Of a stretch of DNA of 11,678 nucleotides, positions 6,724-11,678 are shown in pieces. Source of the DNA: Flavobacteriaceae bacterium UBA6231 (lineage in GTDB: Bacteria > Bacteroidota > Bacteroidia > Flavobacteriales > Flavobacteriaceae); NCBI GenBank assembly GCA_002441545.1, contig DJWL01000072.1:1-11678 (forward strand), written 5' to 3'. Position 1 is the stretch's first letter. Each line of letters opens with the position of its first letter. Both the position numbers and the translations under genes were made by a program. The notes below the pieces were generated by a model. That model saw nothing but the letters and a program-made list of their open reading frames with translations. It did not search any database and was not told the origin of the DNA.

Positions 6724-7377
6724 TTATAGACTTAAATATAAATTTTGTGCTACTTCTTTAGAGATAATTAACTTCTTGGTTTTTGTTTCAATTGATAATG
6801 AATTATCAAAAGGTTCAAAATCTAACACCTTAATTGTATCTCCTAATGCTAAATTATTTTTGTTTAAATATTTCAAAAACACATCTGATGAATCTTTCAC
6901 AAAAGACAAAACACCTTCTTTTCCTTCTTCAATTTCAAGAATATTAATGCTTTTAATTGGGGAACAATTGCCTTGTTTATCAGGAATTGGGTCTCCATGC
7001 GGGTCATGAGTTGGGTATTGCAAAAAGGCATCTAACTCATTTATTAATTTTAAAGATTTAATATGCTCTAACTGCTCTGCAATATCGTGAACCTCATCCC
7101 AAGAAAAATTAAGTTTATCAACTAAAAAAACTTCCCAAAGCCTGTGTTTTCTTATCACGGAAGCTGCCGCTAAACGCCCTTCATTCGTTAAACTTACTCC
7201 TTGATATTTTACGTAATTAGCTAAATTTTTTTCAGCTAATTTTTTAATCATATCGGTTACCGAAGATGCTTTTGATTCTATTTTTTCGGCTATGGCATTT
7301 GTACTTACAGCAATGGTTCCTTCCTTCCCTAAATGATAAATAGCTTTTAAATAATTTTCTTCTGATAGTGTAACCAT
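6724..7377 (-). CDS. DtxR/MntR-family metal-dependent transcriptional regulator
   Basis: A 217-aa soluble regulator, first gene of the operon. It has an N-terminal winged helix (about 1-75; SEENYLKAIYHL at 5-16, recognition region S-K-A-S-S-V-T-D-M-I-K-K-L). The metal-binding and dimerisation domain (76-132) contains H78, E82, VHDIAEQLEH (96-105) and DPHGDPIP (125-132). A C-terminal SH3/FeoA-like domain follows (about 145-217). Aligned by eye with DtxR, the Cys102 position is Glu101, as in Mn-responsive MntR, while the Met10/Asp8 position is Asn8. It probably represses its own operon when metal is plentiful, through the palindrome at 7421-7452, but this is inferred from position. No Shine-Dalgarno is seen before the ATG; A/T-rich leaders are normal in this phylum. 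Confidence 0.9.
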   Translation of the reverse strand: MVTLSEENYLKAIYHLGKEGTIAVSTNAIAEKIESKASSVTDMIKKLAEKNLANYVKYQGVSLTNEGRLAAASVIRKHRLWEVFLVDKLNFSWDEVHDIAEQLEHIKSLKLINELDAFLQYPTHDPHGDPIPDKQGNCSPIKSINILEIEEGKEGVLSFVKDSSDVFLKYLNKNNLALGDTIKVLDFEPFDNSLSIETKTKKLIISKEVAQNLYLSL

Positions 7378-7393
7378 GTTAAATATTTATTTA

Positions 7394-7402
7394 GCAAAGA
7401 TA
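7394..7402 (-). promoter_or_regulatory. Bacteroidota -7 promoter element for the split-Feo operon
   Basis: Read on the minus strand this is TATCTTTGC, an exact match to TAnnTTTG. It lies 16 bases before the ATG at 7377, so transcription would begin about 10-14 bases before the start codon. The region about 20 bases upstream, where a -33 element belongs, falls inside the palindrome at 7421-7434. Confidence 0.55.
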
Positions 7403-7420
7403 ATAAAATTTACTTGAGAG

Positions 7421-7452
7421 TAAAAATATTTTTAGACAAGACTAAAAATATT
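7421..7452. promoter_or_regulatory. Overlapping palindromes, candidate operator of the DtxR/MntR-like regulator
   Basis: Two symmetric elements overlap here. TAAAAATATTTTTA (7421-7434) is a perfect 14-bp palindrome. AATATTTTTAG (7425-7435) and CTAAAAATATT (7442-7452) form a perfect 11-bp inverted repeat around the 6-base spacer ACAAGA. TAAAAATATT also recurs directly at 7421-7430 and 7443-7452, a 22-bp period of about two helical turns. The site lies between the regulator gene and divergent yraN and covers the expected -33 position of the minus-strand promoter, where a bound repressor would block RNA polymerase. AT-richness raises the chance of accidental symmetry, but the G/C edge of the inverted repeat (TTTAG/CTAAA) argues for a real site. 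For yraN on the plus strand only a weak TATTTTTA (7467-7474) is seen. Confidence 0.5.
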
Positions 7453-7507
7453 ATAATTTTTTTATGTATTTTTAAGCATCAGGATTTAAAATTTATAGCA
7501 TTTTTAA

Positions 7508-7867
7508 ATGGCGCAACACAATGAACTTGGCAAAAAAGGAGAACAATTGGCAGTTGATTTTCTATTGAAAAACGGTTATCAAATTATTGAAAGAAATTAT
7601 CGTTTTGATAAAGCCGAAGTGGATATTATTGCCAGAATAAAAGATGTGTTGGCCATTATTGAAGTAAAAACGCGCTCAACTACAGATTTTGGTAATCCAC
7701 AAGATTTTGTAAAGCCAAAGCAAATTCAACGTTTAGTAAAAGCAGTTGATGAATATGTAGCCATAAACCAACTAGATGTTAATGTACGCTTTGATATTAT
7801 AGCCATTACGAAAAAAGGAAGTGCTTTCAATATTGAGCATTTAGAAAATGCTTTTTATCATTTTTGA
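7508..7867 (+). CDS. yraN: YraN/UPF0102 family nuclease-like protein
   Basis: A 119-aa protein of typical UPF0102 length. The family has a PD-(D/E)XK nuclease-like fold and an uncertain cellular role. Visible motifs are the N-terminal LGKKGEQLAVDFLLKNGY (7-24), NYRFDKAEVDII (30-41) with Glu37 and Asp39, and IEVKTRS (51-57) with Glu52 and Lys54. Together these make up the expected E/D...ExK catalytic core. The C-terminal RFDIIAI strand is also typical. It is divergent from the DtxR-like regulator and convergent with the TlpA-like gene (10 bases between stop codons), so it is probably monocistronic. The start ATG follows an A/T-rich leader with no Shine-Dalgarno. Family assignment is firm; the function is unknown. 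Confidence 0.9.
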   Translation: MAQHNELGKKGEQLAVDFLLKNGYQIIERNYRFDKAEVDIIARIKDVLAIIEVKTRSTTDFGNPQDFVKPKQIQRLVKAVDEYVAINQLDVNVRFDIIAITKKGSAFNIEHLENAFYHF

Positions 7868-7877
7868 AATAAACACT

Positions 7878-9191
7878 TTAGTAATTAAAGAAACTTTTCA
7901 GGGATTCAATGTCTTTTGGTTTTGCAACTATACGTTTGTTTTTATCTAATACAAAATAGGTTGGCGTTGATTTAATATCGTACATGTTTCCTATTTCGTT
8001 ATCCCATTTACCCAATCCTAAAACATGAATAAAATCTGGGAATTCCTTAATTTTATCTGACCAATTTTTATCGTCATCTTCTAATCCAATTGCCACTACT
8101 TTAAGCTCACCTGCCTTTAATGTTTCTTCAAAGGATTCCAATTGTGGTATTTCATTTAAGCAATGTGAACATGTACTGCTCCAAAAAACTAAAACATAAT
8201 ACTCAAAACCGCTTAAATCACTTAATTTTTTTTGATTTTTTGGAGCATCTAAATGAAAATCTGGTGCTTTACTTTCCTTTGATGTGTTTTTAAATTGCAC
8301 TAAACCATCAATGAGTACTTGATCATTTAAAGCTTTTGCAATATCAATTAAATACTTGTCTGCAATGTAATTAGCAACACCTTCAAAATCTGAATCTGCC
8401 ATACTTTGCCATAATTGAAGTAGTAAACTGCTTTTAATTGTTAAAGGGGCGTCCTTCATTGCCAAACAAAAAACATCAATATTTTTTTTATAATTAGCAA
8501 TAATGTCAGGCGTATCTTTACCCATTCCAAGAACATAATTATACATCCGTTCCACTAAAAAATCTGAGCTTTGAAGTGTTACATTATTAAAATCTACATG
8601 GTCAAAAAAATGAGTTTCCAGATTGTTAATATACGTTTCTACATCTTCAACTGTTTCTGGAATATATGGTTTATTGGCTTTAATAAATACTAAAGCAATG
8701 GTTCCTTTTGCCGCTTCTTCAAAATTTTGCTGAGTTTCTCGTTGTGTTTTAAAAATAGCCATTAATGCAGAGGTATCTTTACTTTGCTGTCTGAAAAAAT
8801 TTGAAATGCTTTGGCTTATCATAGACATACTGCTAGTATAACCTGTTACCAATTTGTTTTCAACAGACTCTTGATAGGTTAAACCTGTTTCAGCATCAAA
8901 AGTGAATTCAATATCTTCTCTTCCGTTATAAATAATATCAAAATTATACTCTTCTTTTGGAATGGCATACACAATTTTATACATGCCAGCAGTTGCAGTG
9001 GAATCAAGTTCTAACATAAAAGTTCCATCTTTATTAATTTCAGCATTTCCTACATAAGAGGTTGAAAGAGGTAAAATTTTATACAATAACGCATATTTAT
9101 AATTCTCTGATTTTGTGAAAGTTCCTTTAATGGTATGAGAAAAAAGAAAGCTTGGAAGTAAAAAAACTAAAAAAATAACTCGTTTTAACAT
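7878..9191 (-). CDS. Secreted TlpA-like thiol-disulfide oxidoreductase with N-terminal DUF4369-like domain
   Basis: A 437-aa exported protein. Residues 1-18 are a signal sequence (hydrophobic 5-17) with no obvious lipobox. Residues about 20-100 are a beta-rich domain of the kind often labelled DUF4369 in Bacteroidota TlpA proteins (IKGTF, then NKDGTFMLELDS). A mostly helical middle (about 105-300) I cannot assign. The C-terminal thioredoxin fold (about 305-435) has APDFHL, the active site WSSTCSHC with Cys341 and Cys344, and the cis-Pro loop STPTYFVLD (Pro410). It should exchange disulfides in the periplasm, perhaps reducing client proteins, but the partner is not evident. It lies 30 bases downstream of mfd on the same strand and may share its transcript. 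Confidence 0.85.
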   Translation of the reverse strand: MLKRVIFLVFLLPSFLFSHTIKGTFTKSENYKYALLYKILPLSTSYVGNAEINKDGTFMLELDSTATAGMYKIVYAIPKEEYNFDIIYNGREDIEFTFDAETGLTYQESVENKLVTGYTSSMSMISQSISNFFRQQSKDTSALMAIFKTQRETQQNFEEAAKGTIALVFIKANKPYIPETVEDVETYINNLETHFFDHVDFNNVTLQSSDFLVERMYNYVLGMGKDTPDIIANYKKNIDVFCLAMKDAPLTIKSSLLLQLWQSMADSDFEGVANYIADKYLIDIAKALNDQVLIDGLVQFKNTSKESKAPDFHLDAPKNQKKLSDLSGFEYYVLVFWSSTCSHCLNEIPQLESFEETLKAGELKVVAIGLEDDDKNWSDKIKEFPDFIHVLGLGKWDNEIGNMYDIKSTPTYFVLDKNKRIVAKPKDIESLKSFFNY

Positions 9192-9221
9192 GATAACTAT
9201 TTATTAAAAAGTTGGCAATAA

Positions 9222-11678
9222 TCAGGCCACAATAGGTTGTAATTTTGTTAAAGCCTGCTTAACAGATTTAACAGATTCAAAAGTAAGCAATAAACGTAAA
9301 CCGTTTCGTGTTTGTGTCTCCTTCATTTTACAGGCTCCAGGATTTGACTGCACAAACTGTAGCACTTTAGTGAACGATTTACTTTGATAAAAATTACTTT
9401 GCTGATCACTAATAAAATACCCTACCAGTTTACTGTGCTTCATTATTATTTTTTCAAAACCAATCTTACTTGCAATCCATTTAATACGAACGCTATTTAG
9501 TAAATCTGATACTGATGGTGGTAATTCTCCAAAACGATCAATGAGTTGTGATTCAAAGATTTTTAGTTCTTCTTCTGTTTTAATATTGTTGAGTTGCGTA
9601 TAAAGATTTAATCGTTCTGTGATATTGTTCACATAATCATCAGGGAACAATAATTCAAAATCAGAATCTATAGTAACATCTTTTACATACTCTTTATCTT
9701 CTGAAGCATCTTCATACAAATCTTTAAACTCATTTTCTTTTAGTTCTTCTATTGCCTCTTGCAAGATTTTTTGATAGGTATCAAAACCAATTTCATTGAT
9801 AAATCCGCTTTGTTCGCCACCTAACAAATCACCTGCACCACGAATTTCAAGATCTTTCATGGCAATATTAAAGCCGCTACCAAGTTCTGTAAATTGTTCT
9901 AAAGCAGTGATACGTTTTCTGGCATCATCTGTCATGGCCGAATATTCTGGAGTAATAAAATAACAGAATGCTTTTTTATTACTTCTGCCTACCCTTCCTC
10001 GCATTTGATGCAAATCACTCAACCCAAAATTATTGGCGTTATTTATAAAAATGGTATTGGCATTGGGTACATCCAGTCCGCTTTCAACAATAGTGGTACT
10101 AACTAAAACATCAAAAGCACCATTCATAAAAGACAACATAAGTTCTTCTAACTTTTTACCATCTAGTTGTCCATGCCCTACGCCTATTTTAGCATCGGGC
10201 ACCAAACGTTGAATCATGCCTGCAACTTCTTTTATGTTTTCAATACGATTATGAATAAAGAATATTTGTCCGCCTCGTTCTATCTCATAGCTTACAGCAT
10301 CTCGAATGGTTTCTTCATTAAAACGAATTACATGGCTTTCAATTGGGTAACGGTTTGGTGGAGGTGTTGTAATAACCGATAAATCTCTCGCTGCCATTAA
10401 GCTAAATTGAAGTGTTCTAGGAATTGGAGTAGCTGTTAGTGTGAGCACGTCAACATTGTCTTTGAGTGTTTTTAATTTCTCTTTGACTGCTACACCGAAC
10501 TTCTGTTCTTCATCAACAATAAGTAGTCCCAAATCTTTAAACTTTACGTTTTGATTGACTAATTGATGCGTCCCTATAATAATATCAACTTTTCCTTTTT
10601 CGAGGTTTTCAAGAGTTTCTTTTTTCTCTTTTGAAGTTCTAAAACGGTTTAAATAATCAACCGTTACAGGAAAATCTTTCAATCGTTCTGTAAACGTTCT
10701 GGAATGCTGATACGCTAAAATAGTTGTTGGTACTAAAACGGCTACTTGTTTGCCATTATCAACCGCTTTAAAAGCCGCTCTAATAGCAACTTCGGTTTTA
10801 CCAAAACCCACATCACCACAAACCAATCTGTCCATTGGTCTTTCGCTTTCCATGTCTGCTTTAATATCGGCTGTTGCAGTTATTTGGTCTGGAGTATCTT
10901 CGTATAAAAATGAGGATTCTAATTCCAGTTGCATATAACTATCAGGATTATACTGATATCCTTTTTCTGTTTTTCTCTTAGCGTAAAGTTGAATTAAGTT
11001 AAAAGCAATTTCTTTAACTCTCGTTTTTGTTTTTTGCTTAAGAACTTTCCAAGCATTGCTTCCAAGTTTATAAATTTTAGGTGGTTTCCCATCTTTTCCA
11101 TTAAACTTGGTGATTTTATGTAGTGAGTGAATACTTAAATACAAAATATCGCGCTCTCCATAAATCAATTTTATGGCTTCTTGTTTTTTGCCTTCAACAT
11201 CAATTTTTTGTAAGCCACCAAACCTACCAATACCATGATCAATATGTGTTACATAATCTCCAATTTCAAGATTTGTAAGTTCTTTTAAAGTAATGGCCTG
11301 TTTTTTAGCATACCCATTTTTTACTTGAAATTTATGATACCGTTCAAATATTTCATGATCTGTATAACACAGTATTTTATTTTCATGATCAATGAATCCT
11401 TGATGTAATGAAAGTACAATAGTTTTATAAGGCTTTACTTCTAAATGAGAATCATCAAAAATATCTTGAAATCGTTTAGCTTGTTGTTCACTTACACAAA
11501 CAATATAATTGGTAAATCCTTTTTCGTAGTTGGAATTTAAATCTTCAATAAGTAAATTAAACTGCTTGTTAAATGTTGGCTGTGGTGAAGTATTGAAAAT
11601 TATTTTGTCATTGCGAGGAGTTTGTGACGAAGCAATCTCTTCATTAGAAACAGATTGCTTCGTTTCACTCGCAATGAC
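9222..11678 (-). CDS. mfd: Mfd, transcription-repair coupling factor (N-terminal part outside window)
   Basis: The frame is open from the right edge to TGA at 9224-9222, giving 818 residues; bacterial Mfd is usually about 1100-1170 aa, so the N-terminal third is missing. Mfd is a cytosolic ATP-dependent translocase that removes RNA polymerase stalled at DNA lesions and recruits UvrA. In visible numbering: residues 1-24 are a palindromic repeat; about 25-130 is the region before the RNA-polymerase-interacting domain; about 135-200 is the CarD-like RID (GDYVTHIDHGIGRFGG). The helicase motor has Walker A GDVGFGKT (288-295), DEEQ (389-392), TATPIPRTL (415-423) and QMRGRVGRS (558-566). The C-terminal domain runs to 818. 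The TTG at 11168 is not the start: upstream codons continue conserved Mfd sequence without a stop and contain no in-frame ATG. Confidence 0.95.
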   Translation of the reverse strand, partial: VIASETKQSVSNEEIASSQTPRNDKIIFNTSPQPTFNKQFNLLIEDLNSNYEKGFTNYIVCVSEQQAKRFQDIFDDSHLEVKPYKTIVLSLHQGFIDHENKILCYTDHEIFERYHKFQVKNGYAKKQAITLKELTNLEIGDYVTHIDHGIGRFGGLQKIDVEGKKQEAIKLIYGERDILYLSIHSLHKITKFNGKDGKPPKIYKLGSNAWKVLKQKTKTRVKEIAFNLIQLYAKRKTEKGYQYNPDSYMQLELESSFLYEDTPDQITATADIKADMESERPMDRLVCGDVGFGKTEVAIRAAFKAVDNGKQVAVLVPTTILAYQHSRTFTERLKDFPVTVDYLNRFRTSKEKKETLENLEKGKVDIIIGTHQLVNQNVKFKDLGLLIVDEEQKFGVAVKEKLKTLKDNVDVLTLTATPIPRTLQFSLMAARDLSVITTPPPNRYPIESHVIRFNEETIRDAVSYEIERGGQIFFIHNRIENIKEVAGMIQRLVPDAKIGVGHGQLDGKKLEELMLSFMNGAFDVLVSTTIVESGLDVPNANTIFINNANNFGLSDLHQMRGRVGRSNKKAFCYFITPEYSAMTDDARKRITALEQFTELGSGFNIAMKDLEIRGAGDLLGGEQSGFINEIGFDTYQKILQEAIEELKENEFKDLYEDASEDKEYVKDVTIDSDFELLFPDDYVNNITERLNLYTQLNNIKTEEELKIFESQLIDRFGELPPSVSDLLNSVRIKWIASKIGFEKIIMKHSKLVGYFISDQQSNFYQSKSFTKVLQFVQSNPGACKMKETQTRNGLRLLLTFESVKSVKQALTKLQPIVA
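11607..11678. repeat. 72-bp interspersed palindromic repeat inside the mfd coding sequence
   Basis: The outer arms GTCATTGCGAG (11607-11617) and CTCGCAATGAC (11668-11678) are exact reverse complements, as are the inner arms CGAAGCAATCT (11628-11638) and AGATTGCTTCG (11652-11662). An unequal internal loop (10 and 5 bases) separates the two stems, and the apical loop is 13 bases. It can fold as a long two-stem hairpin in DNA or RNA. I recognise GTCATTGCGAG...CGAAGCAATCT as a palindromic element seen in many copies in flavobacterial and some other genomes, usually between genes. Here it coincides with 24 complete codons of mfd and adds no stop. Its higher G+C than the flanks supports a foreign origin. 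It may extend past the right edge. Confidence 0.9.

Noticed and set aside
7868..7877. Bidirectional terminator between yraN and the TlpA-like gene
   Set aside because: Only 10 bases separate the stops and no stem with a T-run is visible around them.
9222..11168. A 648-aa mfd protein starting at TTG 11168
   Set aside because: The codons upstream of 11168 translate without a stop to the window edge and give conserved Mfd sequence (including the CarD-like domain), so 11168 is internal and the gene is only cut by the window.
11607..11678. Intrinsic terminator or CRISPR repeat at the right edge
   Set aside because: The hairpin is inside an open mfd frame, has no T-run after it on either strand, and there is a single copy with no spacers, so an interspersed palindromic element fits better.

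Overview
The window comes from an AT-rich Bacteroidota genome, most likely a marine-type Flavobacteriaceae member. The basis is codon bias toward A/T, two upstream elements matching the Bacteroidota -7 consensus TAnnTTTG, few Shine-Dalgarno sites, and family-typical proteins: a SCO1-like protein, a FeoB-associated Cys-rich peptide, a two-domain TlpA-like redoxin, and Mfd. The assignment rests on recognition only; no search was run.

Layout. Positions 1-144 hold the 3' end of a SCO1/SenC copper-chaperone gene. Positions 217-2722 (+) hold a standard ferrous-iron operon: feoA, feoB (699 aa) and a 45-aa Cys-rich membrane peptide. Running toward it, 7377-2719 (-) is a second, unusual Feo-type operon of five tightly packed genes: a soluble DtxR/MntR-family regulator; a membrane-anchored DtxR-like protein carrying two FeoA-like domains; a stand-alone FeoB GTPase domain; a stand-alone FeoB membrane domain; and a secreted outer-membrane beta-barrel protein. 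The two operons meet tail to tail and overlap by 4 bases, with both stop codons lying in one TTAA. Positions 7378-7507 form a divergent control region with a palindromic candidate operator and a -7 element. Then come yraN (+), a secreted TlpA-like thiol-disulfide protein (-), and most of mfd (-), which is open to the right edge.

How the genes work together. The second operon looks like a self-contained divalent-metal uptake module. A metal-sensing repressor probably acts on the palindrome in front of its own gene. The FeoA function is fused to a second, membrane-tethered sensor. FeoB is split into GTPase and permease polypeptides, and a possible outer-membrane pore is the last gene. Both DtxR-like proteins have Glu where iron-sensing DtxR has Cys102, as in manganese-sensing MntR, and the permease differs from the first FeoB in its core motifs. 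Manganese is therefore as plausible a substrate as iron, but this is inference.

The other notable feature is a 72-bp palindromic repeat (11607-11678). It lies wholly inside the mfd reading frame, occupies exactly 24 codons, and keeps the frame open. It resembles the Rickettsia palindromic elements that insert into protein-coding genes.
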